Assembly: GCA_026413225.1 (NCBI GenBank)
Contig: CM048553.1
Location: forward strand, 147,925,690-147,989,689
DNA length: 64,000 bases
Reading direction: 5' to 3'
From: Otis tarda
Lineage: Eukaryota; Chordata; Aves; Otidiformes; Otididae
Under the pieces are notes generated by a model. It searched no databases, was not told where the DNA came from, and saw only the letters and a list, made by a program, of their open reading frames with translations. Of the stretch, positions 40,701-51,069 are shown in pieces (position 1 is the first letter of the stretch; each line of letters starts with the position of its first letter). A program made the translations under genes and the position numbers.

Positions 40701-42995
40701 ATAACGTGAAAGATGCTCACAAAATACTTGTTTTTTATGAGACTTGATTGTTGAACGAAATACCTTTTTCATTCATAGGATAATCGCTCTCATTCTTTTT
40801 TCATTCAGAATCACAATCAACAACAAAATATTTAATTCTCTATTTGAGTTTAAATTTAAAATAGATTTCTAAATTTTGATGTGTTTTGCTTTCTAGGTTC
40901 CAATTAGATAATTTCATTTAAATTGCTCCGTTACATTTTGTGACACACATGTAATGTACAACCTTAGTGTACTGCCTTTTGGAACTTTCATAAAATGTAC
41001 AACAAACAAGAGAAAAATAACCTCTAAGGGGGGAAGAAAGAAAAAGAAATTCAGTAGGTCGGCGGTGCACTTGCAGGAGACGGCAGTAGAACCAAGGTAT
41101 GCTGTAAGGATGGTTTCAAATATTGAAAAGCTAAGCCAAACGCAGTCCTCTAATAGTCTGGGATGGGGAAGTCTTGCTGGTTACTGACTCACAAAATTTT
41201 CCCTGCACTTTATATATGTAAAGGAGAAAATGAAAGGTTTCGTATTTCAGCCATTTTAGTCTTAATTTAGTGCTTAACTAATTTGACAGGTGAAACTTCT
41301 GTGATATATTACAATATATTAAGTATACATAAACATGATATGTTAAAGAAGTGTTGAGGAGTGGAACCAGAGACCTGGATACAGAAAGAAGAAAAGTGAG
41401 AAAACATATGCTCCTGAATAAGGAATGAGGTAACAGAATTGTCACTTAATACATTTTAGTTTCCTGCCTTGTACTGTGTGCATGTCCACAAAGTATGTGA
41501 ATGGGCAAATGGTTTAAACACCACAGCCAATCCTTGACATGATGCAGAAGACCACTAATTAAAAATATCCCATTCATTCCAAAGAATATTCTAGAAGGTC
41601 TACAAAGAACCAGCTCAAAAGATTCTATAAAGATTATATATGTTTGAATTAATGAAACTATTTCATATTCCAGAAGTTTACACTCCAGTGCTGAAGCAAA
41701 CACAATGATCCTGGAAGACAGTTTCTGAAGATAATTACTCTTTTGGATTGAAAATAGTAAAAAGAAAAAAAATACAGACATAATTATCTCTCAGCGTAAC
41801 TACCTCCACCACTATTCACCCATGATTTGGTTTAATCAGCATCTATGTTGTATTATGTATGTGGAGACTTCTTCACTTCATTTCATGGCCTACACTCCAA
41901 TGGACAATATAGATTTAGTCTTAGGAGATCCAAAACAGATTTAGAAATGTTATCTGCATCAGTTATTTGGTCTGAGCAGATCTAGCTTGGCTGAGAGGTC
42001 AGCATCTTTCCTGGGAAGTCCCTCCTCAGGGCAAGGTTTCTTAGATGCCTATAGTACATGTATGCAGCACAGCAATCACAGCTATCCAGTGTAAAATTCA
42101 CCACATGCATGTAAGGTACACAGTGGTTCAGGTGGGCTGGTGTATACCGGTGTACTGGAGCTGCACTTTTTAGTGCTCCAGTGACTGGCTTTTTATCATT
42201 TTCTTGCCTAGGTTGCATAGAATTCTTTTTTTCATGTCATATCATTACTTTTTTTTTCCTGTTTTCTGGACCACTGTATGTCCATGCATGTGTGAATATT
42301 AATAAAACAGAAAATTAATCCAGGTTATATATGTAGTACTGATATAAACTGAACATTTGTACCTTGATATTAGTGTAATTACAATGATGATTACATGGTA
42401 ATAGTCATCTTGATAAAACATTCATATCCAACTTTAAATAATACCCCAGTAGAATGACTGTTGCTGTGTGGATCTATCATAAAATATGGCAAAATAGTAT
42501 AAATTATTTGCAGTATAGCGTTTTCTCATATCAACATCATGATTTTAGCACCCTTTTAATTCAGATGGTACTTCACCTCTACCTTGAAAATGCAAGCTAA
42601 TAAAACAAGTGATCATGAAATGTTAGTCTGGAATGCTTTTGGTACCACCCACTTTAAGAGAATAATAACAAATTGCACTGAATGCATTTATGCATTTATA
42701 CTTTCTAAAATTAAATATTGAGGTTTTTTACTTACTTATCTTCTTCATAAAGTCTTGGATTAGTTATCTTCTTTCCCTGTCTGTTCTGTTTCTGTTACTG
42801 TTCCTGTACTGTTCTTAGGTGGTGATTAAACTAGGTGATGATTAAATGGTGAGTATTGGAACATTTGAGTTCATGACTATGAAGCTTTTGATATTAAAAA
42901 ATCCTACCAAGAGACAGAATATACAAAGATGGGAAGAGATATAAGTGACAAATTCCGTACGCCAACTGGACTTCAACAGACAGAACCAAACAGAA

Positions 42996-43053
42996 TGGTG
43001 TAATACCATACCAATACCAATAGTGTAATACCATACCAATGGTGTAATACCAA
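42996..43053. repeat. Imperfect tandem repeat, unit gtgtaataccataccaat
   Basis: The 18-base unit gtgtaataccataccaat occurs at about 42998 and 43023 with small insertions, and a third partial copy (gtgtaatacc) begins at about 43042. Confidence 0.8.
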
Positions 43054-45041
43054 ATATATTTGCCCATACCTCTTAAAGGGATTCTTCTACATACAAGTAT
43101 TACTTCTTTCATATTTCATTCATGTATTCTTGCATTTTGAGTACGTTCTGCAAACTTATTTCCTCTGAGCTTTTCCCTTTTGCTCACTGTACTCTTTCTT
43201 ATCGTCCTGTCACTTGTCACCGCCATTTTTGCTTTTTTCTTCAGTGATGAAGTGTAGCTGTTCCATGTTAGTACTTTACTTTCTGCCATTGTTTAACCAT
43301 CAATTTTGGCATGGTGGTAATGAAATAAAAATTGTTTTCAACACACACAAACATGTCACACACAAGCTTGGTTTTTTTTCCAATTCTGATGTATGATGCA
43401 CTCAATGTGTTTCTTTACATGTAGGAGAAATACTGATCATTGATTCCAAAAATATCTTCCTTAAGTTAAGAGTCATGGAAAGGAGAGAGCAAAACAGAAC
43501 AATTAATCCACAGTAAAAGAATTTCATTCCATAAGTGCTGAGTTTATCATGGAAATGAAAGAGTAGGATGTTTGCAACATCTAATAAAACTTCGTAAATA
43601 AATATCTTTTTGAACAAAACTGTGCATTAGTAGGTCATGCCAACATATGTATGAGAAATGATGATGTAGTTTTAATTTTAAAACCTTTCCATATTCTCTA
43701 TTGACTGCTTAATCTTAGTATATGTACTATCCTTGATAGATGATGGCATGATGGGGTTATGGCTAAAATTATAACTACTAGCATATTGCATTGATAAAAG
43801 CAGGTTTTTGTAAAAGTTAACACTATAGGTGAGTTGCTGTCTCACAACTAGCTAAGAAATCCCCATGTGTTACTGAATATCTTATAGCAATCCACTTATT
43901 TCTCATTAGGTTTCCTTTTAATTTTTTTTTTCAGATTTATGGTTTTAGACAACCACTTATCAAGGGAGAAGGATTTTCATCCTCCAAGACAAAAAAATGG
44001 TCTTGAAAAACGCATAACAGATCCAGAACAAAGGATTATTTGTCTTATTTTAAGATGATCAATTTAGCAACAGCAAAATTAATTATATTTAATTTTATTA
44101 TTTTTAAAAAGCAAAATTTAAAAGTACATAAATCTGGAAACTTTACAAATAATAGTGTATGTCTGCTGTTTCTTGCAATAGAACTACCTGAGCCATCTGT
44201 AAGTTTTAAGTGAAAAAAGATCATAACTAAATGAGCTTTAATTTTCCCATTGTGGATTAAATCCAAGTCACAGAACATCACCAAGGACTGCAACTTTGCT
44301 CACTCACAACATTGGTTGCTAGTAGTACTGAAATAACTTTATCAGTTTTTCTACTTAGGAAAATAGCTGACATTTAACTTGGCTGAGTGAATTGTTACAT
44401 TCTTGGCTTTCCTTCTAGTGATCTTTCCAGAATACGACAGCTGATGCACCACAGATAAAACTCAGACATATACCAGAAATACATCTCAAGTTTAAATTAC
44501 CCTTATATTTGCATGTTTTTCCCAGATTTCAAATAAGTTTCCAGTTTTCACTTCAAATGTTAAGGAATCCATAATATTATACAATTAGTATCATTCTATA
44601 ATTTATGAACTTTCAGATTTTTGTGGTTTTTTTAATAATTAAGGGCATCTGAAAGAATCTCTTCCTATTTCCATTTGCTTTGAACTCTTTTCCTCTTCCC
44701 AGTTTCAGTGTTTGCATTGCTACCAACTTTTTGAGGAGTTGCTCCACCTGTAAATTATGTATATATATGTAAGCTGAAGACAATTGTCATTTCTAGTTTG
44801 TTCTGTTGTGATAATGTCTAAGCCTTGCAGAGTTTTCCACATATTGCCTGTAAACTGTTTTATCCAAGCTAGAAGACAAACTTAACTTCATGTGTATATA
44901 AGGATGTTCCAATATTCTGATTAAAGTGGATACTTTGAGTTATACTTACATTTCCATTTGTTTAAGGATTCATTCTTCTCAGGTACATATCAATCCAGTT
45001 TCTTTTTAAAAATATAATGCTTTTTTTTTTTATTTCTACAG

Positions 45042-45108
45042 AATATGGGCTTTTGCTATTTTGATTCTTACACTGGCTTTATCATTGTGCTATTTCAGAA
45101 AGACGTAG
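45042..45108 (+). other. Candidate terminal exon encoding a membrane anchor (low confidence)
   Basis: A long pyrimidine tract and AG (tttatttctacag, ending at 45041) precede an open segment that reads IWAFAILILTLALSLCYF and ends after a few basic residues at the TAG at 45106-45108. This has the form of a C-terminal membrane anchor with a very short basic tail, as in some type I membrane proteins. No upstream exon is recognised, and hydrophobic frames arise easily in AT-rich DNA. Confidence 0.2.
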
Positions 45109-46430
45109 CCAAATGCTGGGCTTAGTGATGCTAAACGTTTATCTGTGGTAACCTTTCGAAGAAAATGAAATGTTTTGATATCAATTATCCAAGCTTTACC
45201 AGGGAACCTGATAAATCTTTATGAAAGGGAAAAAAAATGGGCTTTTTTTTCATTCCTTTGGAAGCATGTAAGCCAAAGAGAAGATTCAAAGCAAAACTCC
45301 TCAGACACTACTGAATCCCTGCTGACAGCAAGTAAAGAACATCCAAAGCCAATGCAATCCTCTTTCACTGCTCCTCTGGGAAGAAATAGAGTTTTTCTAC
45401 AGCTTAGTTTAAGTCAAGTAGAAGTTTAGTTCAATGGTTCATGACCTTTTTAACAAATCTGGACTTGGATTTGTTTTTATATTGGTAGAGTTAAACACTT
45501 AGTTTCTTGAGCGTGTTGTTTAATCCCCATGACCTCTAGATATTTGATCATTTTGCAACTACTTTTGATTTGGCTTCTACTCCTGTGGAGGTTTTTGAAT
45601 CATCTTTGTATGAAAGTTTCTGCACAGCTTATGGCTTTTGTTTTTTCTTTTCAGTCACCAGGGTAGAGGTGGAAGTGCAATTGTATCTCACAGGTTTTGG
45701 ACAGAAATAAATCATTGATTGCCTTGGTTAATGAACCAGCATGCCTCTAAAAATAACTAACAGCACAGAAATTACCTGTTTTAAAAGCTTTCACTTCTCT
45801 ATTCTTGTGCTTGTAACACAGCTGAAAGCTGAGATATTCCAGAAAAAATGTCAGTTTAACATGCAGCTAGATTATTATCCAATAGTAAGGACAAAATAAC
45901 CCAAAACATAGTATTCAGTGGAGCTCAGAGTTACTAAGTCAAATATTTGCCACTGGAAGATGTCCAGTTCTGAATCCTGCATATTGAAGACTGAAAAATT
46001 TAAATAAAAATATTTTTTACTTGTTTATACTGTGTTTAGTCACCCCCTGCAAGAAGCAATTAATAGCCATTTAGACCAATGAAGTTTACTTTCTGCGGCT
46101 GAGTAATCAGCTGTATTTTGTCTGTGCTGATTACAACACCTGATTATCTCACTACAGGTGAATCTTTCAGGAACTGTCAAGTCTGGCAGTCCAACAGAGG
46201 CAGGACTACTGCAGCTTCAAAAATCCAGGTCCAGCCAGTAGGGAGGCCGAGCATGTATTCCCAATAAGTGTACTCTCTCTCTCACTCTGTATGTATATAT
46301 TTACATGGCTGACCATACAGATCAATACAGATATGAAAACACACTATACTCTTTCAAATACAACAAGCACAAATGGCCTAATTCTGTTCCTCTCTTGGCT
46401 GATCAAGATGAAAGCACCAGTGGGAATTAC

Positions 46431-46597
46431 AGAATCATAGAATCATAAAATCATAGAATTATAGAATGGTTTGGATCAGAAGGGACCTTTAAAGGTCATC
46501 TAGTCCAACCCCCCTGCAAGGAGCAGGGACATCTTCAACTAGATCAGGTTGCTCAGAGCCCCATCCAACCTGGCTTTGAACATTTCCAGGGATGGGA
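46431..46597 (-). mobile_element. CR1 LINE 3' end
   Basis: Minus-oriented CR1 3' untranslated fragment with a tail of four octamer-like units (agaatcatagaatcataaaa) at its left edge and the aaggtcatctagtccaaccc block. Only about 167 bases remain. Confidence 0.94.
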
Positions 46598-47910
46598 ACC
46601 TTAGTTTAACAAAAAGGCAAAGACAACTTGGTTATAATGCCAAGTAGAATTGTAAGAGCGGCAAGAAGTTCTGAAAATAAGATTTCTGCAATTTCTGCAA
46701 AATTAAAGTGATGAGATTGTCTGCATTGGAGAGAAGAATAAGAGGGTATATGAAGACTGTTTGCACTCCAAATGTAAACTATTTATTTAAGAGTTTCTTT
46801 CTGCTCCATATCTACTAAGAACAGCACAAGAATCAGGTTGCAGAAAGGTAAACTTAAATTGCATGTTAGAAAAAAAAAACCCAAAACTTAATGTTAAGGT
46901 CTGGAACAGCTGTGTTACGGAGTGGGAAGAACTCCTGTTACTAAAGATTTTCTGGGAACAGCATAACAAATGTTTCAGAAATAGTCCAGGTGTCATTCTA
47001 GAGAAAGGAAATAAACCAGATTCTATGGAAGAACTCTTCCAGCTGCACACATATAAGATTTCTCATTGATATATCCCTTAGTCATGCTATTTCTGCTTTC
47101 AAGTACTGTATATATACAGGTGCGTGACCAGTATGTATATGAAAATTGACATACAAAAATAAGAGAACTTGTAATTTGTTTTTAAAGTCATATATAATGA
47201 TGAAGCTATGATTTTCATTACAGTTTTACTCATGTCTTCCTTCATCTTTTACTTTCAGTACAAGTGATTTAATTGTAAGCTGTAAAAACTCCCAGAAAAG
47301 TCCCTCAAATTAAAAACCAAAAGGGTTGAAATTTCTGTCCTGGGCATCTTAGGGGATGTCGCAGAATAGTGGCTTATCTTCTTTAAAGAACCTTTTTTTG
47401 ACAATGAAATTTAGCTTTGATGTTTTCTCTAATGTCGCTGGCAATTTATCTATTAATTTCCTGGGGCATCAGGAAACCAAGAACAGCAGTCCAAAAGGTA
47501 AACAGCACATGTAGTTTTTTTAGTGGAGCTGAGCAAACAAACCTCAAAAATGGTTTATTCTTAGTTTTTCTGAGAGTGATTCACACATATTTCAGATATT
47601 TTCATTATTCATAGGTATTTGAATATTTCATGATGTGAGGTTAACCTGTTTTTTTATTATTTATTTGAAAATTGATTATTTTAAAAAAATGTTTATTGTT
47701 AGAGTTAGAAATTCACACAAAACTCATTAGTTTAATAAGTCTAATTGTATAATGCATAGATTGCAAATGAATGACTTCTGGTACAAATCAATTTGTTAAA
47801 TATTATATGAATTATATTGTTCAACCTCAATACTAGTCATTAGCAAGTATTTGGGGCTAACAATGGCAAGGTAGAGTTTGAAAACAAAATTGGATTGGTC
47901 ATGATGAGAC
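46598..47910. other. Unique non-coding DNA left of the provirus
   Basis: No gene is recognised. The open frame 46863-47069 lies in sequence with a vague LINE-like look (a run of A/C followed by a WN..W pattern), but the resemblance is too weak to call. Confidence 0.45.
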
Positions 47911-47916
47911 ATAATA
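47911..47916 (+). repeat. Target-site duplication, left copy
   Basis: ATAATA directly precedes the 5' LTR and is repeated exactly after the 3' LTR (53260-53265). Six bases is the usual length for alpha- and betaretroviral integrases. Confidence 0.92.
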
Positions 47917-47991
47917 TGTGGGGTAACGTTAGCAGGGCTGCATGTATGCAGGAGGGGCAGTCTGCGGTGATTCGCGCGCTAGGCGCGGATA

Positions 47992-48060
47992 GGTCCATGG
48001 GTGCAGGGGTAGGTGCGTGGCGGGCATGGATGGGTCCATGGGTGCAGGGGGGTGGGTGCG
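47992..48060 (+). repeat. Duplicated U3 element
   Basis: ggtccatgggtgcagggg occurs at 47992 and 48033, each followed by a G/T-rich spacer ending in ggtgcg. This is likely a tandemly duplicated enhancer block of the LTR. Confidence 0.85.
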
Positions 48061-48085
48061 TTCGCGTGCGCAGCGGGTGTACGGG

Positions 48086-48092
48086 TATTTAA
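48086..48092 (+). promoter_or_regulatory. LTR TATA-like box
   Basis: tatttaa within gggtatttaaccc. It lies about 17 bases upstream of the ATTAAA polyadenylation signal, implying a very short R region. The same box is present in the 3' LTR at 53133-53139. Confidence 0.7.
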
Positions 48093-48108
48093 CCCTTTGT
48101 TGCGCAGC

Positions 48109-48114
48109 ATTAAA
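48109..48114 (+). terminator. LTR polyadenylation signal
   Basis: ATTAAA, a common variant of AATAAA, lies in the R region. The 3' LTR equivalent is at 53156-53161. Confidence 0.7.
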
Positions 48115-48214
48115 TTGAAGGCTTGGCGTGACGGTATCCGTGTGATGCCCTGCTTTCCCCGGAGCGGGGCTCCGGTGCGTGCGGGGTAGGTTAGCTGGCA
48201 AGAGAACTGGCAAG

Positions 48215-48232
48215 TGGTTACCCCGAAGTGAG
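48215..48232 (+). promoter_or_regulatory. Primer binding site, tRNA-Trp-like
   Basis: TGGTTACCCCGAAGTGAG starts two bases after the CA end of the 5' LTR, the standard position. It differs at three of 18 positions from the sequence complementary to the 3' end of tRNA-Trp used by avian alpharetroviruses. The three mismatches could be decay or a lineage difference. Other common retroviral primers (Lys, Pro, His, Met) fit much worse. Confidence 0.82.
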
Positions 48233-48291
48233 ACGGGTCTGGACGGTTTTGAGCTGGGGCCGCGCGGCGGTCGTGCCTGCCTGCTGTTAAG

Positions 48292-49459
48292 ATGGCGTCC
48301 ATCTCTGATACAGTGAAGGTATTAAAGGCGTTGGGTAAAGATGTGAATTGTCCGGTGCACAGGGCACCGTTGACAGAGTTCATCCTATGGATGCAGAAAA
48401 GGGGCTTGATTAACAAGCCAGGAGAGGTGATGGACGTGGCACGGTTACAGGCGGCGGGGAAAGAGTTACTGGAAGAAGGGGGGTCGGAACGAAGGGTGTG
48501 GCAACGCGGCTGAAGAAGTTAGGTTCGGTGAAAAGACTGCTGGCCTAAGACTCGAGAGGCACGCAAAGTGTGGGTTGCGGCTTTAATTGCAATCAAAGAA
48601 GGGTGGCCCTCGGAAGAGGAGGGGGATGAACGGGGCCGAGACGGCGCGGAGGGGACAGGGGGTGGCGCTCCGGTGGTCTGCCCGGTTCGGCCGGGAGCCT
48701 CTGATGGTGGTAGAGGGGCGATGGAGTTTGGGTGTACTCCCCCGTGTATCACGCCTTCCTTGCCGGAGGAGCCTGACCCGAAAGAACAACCCCCCAAATA
48801 CGAGGACACAGAAATGCCCTCTGTCTCTCTTTCTGCCCCATCTGCCCCATCCACCGCTTGTAAATTCGCGGAGGGGTGATAGTGAGGCGGGAGCCAGTTT
48901 CGAGGTGGCGCCCGAGGAGTCGCGGGACGCTGAGCGGGGTCCTAGTGCTTTCCCGGTGGGGAAAAGAGCCGCAGTCCCCGAGATCAAGGATAAAGCGGCG
49001 GGTGATAGAGCCGCGGTCCTCCAGATCAGAATGACGAGAAGCACTGCTTCAAAGGAACATAAATCAGTTTTAACGAGTCTAACAAAAATGTTAGAAGAAC
49101 AGAACTGTGCTATTAATAACACTGACCTGAAGAGCTTGTTGACTTGGGTGTCCGCTCACGTATCAAACACAAATCTCTGTAATATCTATACAGTGGGCTC
49201 CTGGAACACCATAGGTATTAGACTGTGGGACTGTGTAACGTGGGGTGACCCTGCTGTTCAAAAGTTATTACCGGTGTGGTGTGTAATGTTTGAAGCCTTG
49301 AAGAATCACACGCAGAAAGGAGATTCAACAGCACCCGTTACCCCGTCTGCTCCTTCGTCCGTGGAAACAAAGACTAACAGCGAGCCGGAAAAATCCCTTG
49401 ATCCAGGTCCCATAGATCCAGAAAAGGAGCCTTCAGTCTTTGGAGCTTCCTTGTTATAG
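48292..49459 (+). pseudogene. gag: gag remnant with two matrix-like modules
   Basis: The first ATG after a short leader (48292, context aagATGG) opens a 73-codon frame with a matrix-like helical pattern. It ends at a stop at 48511-48513 after a run of seven G. Related sequence (VWVAALIAIKEGW, from 48568) resumes in the same frame after a damaged stretch and runs to a stop near 48879 through a proline-rich part with PPKYEDTE. A different frame is then open to 49459. From codon ATG 49031 it encodes a second matrix-like N-terminus (SKEHKSVLTSLTKMLEEQ, then TVGSWNTIGIRLWDCV and KLLPVWCVMFEAL). That module lacks the usual glycine at position 2. No capsid, nucleocapsid or protease follows. Confidence 0.8.
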
Positions 49460-49468
49460 AGGTGGCGT

Positions 49469-49489
49469 GTTTGTGTGTGTGTGTGTATA
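49469..49489 (+). repeat. (GT)n run at end of gag remnant
   Basis: gtttgtgtgtgtgtgtgtat just after the gag-frame stop at 49457-49459, near the junction with the ERVL-like LTR fragment. Confidence 0.8.
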
Positions 49490-49526
49490 AGCATGAAGTA
49501 AATGGTGTGAAATAAGGGATGAATAC

Positions 49527-49643
49527 TGTCTTGGTTTTAGCAGGGATAAAGTTAATTTTCCTCTTAGAAGCTTTGGATTTTGTATGTGAAGAACGTTGAT
49601 AAAAATGCAGGTGCAGGAAGCTGAGCCAAAAAAAAAAAAAAAA
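49527..49643 (+). mobile_element. Fragment of ERVL-like LTR inside the provirus
   Basis: Starts TGTCTTGGTTTTAGCAGGGA and continues ataaagttaattttcctc, then gttgataaaaatgcagg. This matches the first 100 bases of the solo LTR at 13187-13772 in the same orientation. It loses similarity after about 49625 and runs into an A-rich tract (49628-49643). The intact LTR 5' edge and missing remainder show a truncated insertion or a recombination joint. Confidence 0.8.
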
Positions 49644-49794
49644 TCTGGAAACAGGTAATTGGGAAGGACCATTCCCTCTTATGACGTGGGGGAAAGGATA
49701 TGCTTGTGTCTCTACAGGAGCAGTGAACAAGTGGATCCCTGCACGATGGCTACAACCAGTGCTCCAAGCTGCCTTGCGTTCGTCGGATTGTTAA
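49642..49794 (+). pseudogene. pol: Integrase C-terminal remnant, first copy
   Basis: A frame reads NWEGPFPLMTWGKGYACVST and NKWIPARWLQP before a stop at 49792-49794, the typical class II retroviral integrase C-terminal DNA-binding domain. Everything upstream (catalytic core, reverse transcriptase) is missing; the frame begins directly after the A-rich tract. Its last 49 bases overlap the envelope start at 49746 in another frame, a normal pol-env arrangement. It is similar to, but clearly distinct from, the copy at about 52180-52310, so it comes from another retrovirus. Confidence 0.85.
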
Positions 49795-50427
49795 CAACCT
49801 GTGTGGCAGCTCCATGGACATCAGTTATGGAAAGAACAAATGTGTGGGTAATTATGGTTAGTGCCACAGGACAGGACATCATTTGTTTGTCTATATCATC
49901 TTCAAATAAGCCTTTCAGAACATGCTTGGTCAATCTGCCAGATCAGATAGCGGTAGGACGACAATTCTGTGTAAAACAACAGCAGCCGCGAGTGCTGAGT
50001 GCTAAATAACAAAAGATGGAACTTTTGGGATCCCTAAAGATGGACTTCTGCCTATTTTCTCTAACTATTCAGGAGCTAATGTTTCTAGAGGGGTAAGGAT
50101 TGTGAATGCTTTAAGACCTATACATTGCAACGACACAGCATGGTGTAATCACGCGAGCACATATCAAAATCCAGACAGCATAAAAGACCTAAACGAAGTA
50201 CACACAGCTTTGAATCTGATTGCCAAGATAATATAGAGTTTTGGAAACCAGGTGAAATTATTGCTGCTTCAATCTTTGCACTTGATGTGGCAAGTGCCTA
50301 GGCGTTAGCTATGCTAAATAAATTGGGCTTTTGGCTTGCTAAGTAAACACATGCAATTATATCAGTACTATTGACACTGTTAATTGATGTAGATTCTATA
50401 CACTATGCTACTTTACAAAACAGAACC

Positions 50428-50741
50428 GCTGTTAGCCTGCAGAGCACATATTTGACAGACCTTGTTGCATGTGCTGGCCACGCATGCAGCAACGTCTAGT
50501 CAGGCCTTGTTGTATGCACTGGCCACGCGTGCAGCAACACCTGGTCAGTACTCTTTCACTGAATCTGCTGAGGGTATAAACAGAGGTGGCTCGGAGCGAA
50601 GGGGAGAGGATGGACCCAGAGCATACTTTATTAACAACAGGGGAGGCCCTTAAGGTGCTGCGCCTGCCCTTCTCTGCTCTGACCCTGCTGATAAACATCC
50701 TCTTGCTCGGCGGTGTCTTTGGCGTAGTCGGGTTGGTAACA
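50428..50741 (+). mobile_element. LTR-like insertion inside the envelope remnant
   Basis: The surrounding env sequence is colinear across this interval (NRT.. before, ..FLLVAQNHGC after), so these 314 bases are an insertion. They start TGTTAGCCTGC and end GGTTGGTAACA, giving TGTTA/TAACA inverted ends. They contain two tandem 45-bp units (50456-50548) and a TATA box (ggtataaaca, 50571-50580), as expected of a solo LTR. Flanking duplications are not clear, so the exact ends are uncertain by a few bases. Confidence 0.62.
50456..50548 (+). repeat. Two tandem units of about 45 bp with internal dyad
   Basis: Both units contain the pattern ccttgttg.atg..ctggcc, then acgc.tgcagcaac and ..ctggtca or tctagtca. 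Within each, TTGCATG and CATGCAGCAA-like halves form an imperfect palindrome. The position upstream of a TATA box suggests LTR enhancers. Confidence 0.8.
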
Positions 50742-50747
50742 GAATAG
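50610..50747 (+). CDS. Small open frame with hydrophobic C-terminal half
   Basis: A 45-codon frame starts about 30 bases after the TATA box of the LTR-like insertion and runs past its right end. The N-terminal 20 residues (MDPEHTLLTTGEALKVLRLP) are polar to mixed. Residues 21-43 are almost wholly hydrophobic and include INILLLGGVFGVVGLV, like a signal anchor. I do not recognise it. It could be an accessory or envelope leader peptide of the LTR's own virus, or chance. Expression and function are unproven. Confidence 0.3.
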   Translation: MDPEHTLLTTGEALKVLRLPFSALTLLINILLLGGVFGVVGLVTE

Positions 50748-51069
50748 ATCAGTAGTAGATTTTTTATTAGTAGCACAAAATCATGGTTGTCAGGATTTTG
50801 ATGGGCTTTGCTGCATGAATCTGTCTGATTATTTGGAATCTATTCACAAAAGTATTCAAAACTTGCAAAAAGGAGTACAAAAAACTGCAACAAAGTGATG
50901 ATTTTGATATATTCAGAAATCTTTTGGTGACTCGATATAAGCTTGTTACAAATAGCTGTAGGATGCTTATTCATTCTTTTTATATATGTATTTTGATCTG
51001 TATTCCATGTGTGTGTTGAAATATGTGCAGACTTTAATAGATAAAGCGTTGAAACAGGCCTCTTCTCAT

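Larger units (their letters stand above)
32283..46430. other. Mostly unique AT-rich non-coding DNA
   Basis: No complete gene or repeat family is recognised in this long interval. Notable items are a polypyrimidine stretch at about 32503-32545, a 10-bp-stem hairpin at 37755-37779, a short imperfect tandem array at 42996-43053 and a possible terminal exon at 45042-45108. Other open frames are 111 codons or shorter without recognisable motifs. Confidence 0.5.
47917..48212 (+). repeat. 5' LTR (296 bp)
   Basis: The LTR starts TGTGGGGTAACG and ends AGAGAACTGGCA. It is GC-rich in contrast to the flanks. U3 carries a duplicated element, a TATA-like box at 48086-48092 and a polyadenylation signal ATTAAA at 48109-48114. 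It matches the 3' LTR base for base except at 48042 (G/A), 48128 (G/T), 48178 (C/T) and 48206 (A/G). The G/A and C/T differences at CpG or transition positions fit ordinary post-integration decay. Confidence 0.97.

Noticed and set aside
40954-41187. 77-codon frame with a gtatgctgtaag-like donor inside
   Set aside because: No acceptor precedes it and the translation is low-complexity and Lys-rich.
46863-47069. Possible ancient LINE remnant
   Set aside because: The WN..W pattern is loosely LINE-like, but no block aligns with the CR1 copies in this window.
47929-48416. Minus-strand frames of 94 and 145 codons across the 5' LTR and gag start
   Set aside because: They are antisense readings of GC-rich LTR and gag sequence; the 3' LTR gives an equivalent 98-codon frame at 52976-53272.
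48583-49122. 179-codon minus-strand frame
   Set aside because: Antisense shadow of the gag remnant; no recognisable protein.
50610-50747. Small ORF as the true envelope signal peptide of the first env remnant
   Set aside because: It lies inside an insertion in the middle of the transmembrane subunit, downstream of that envelope's own start at 49746.
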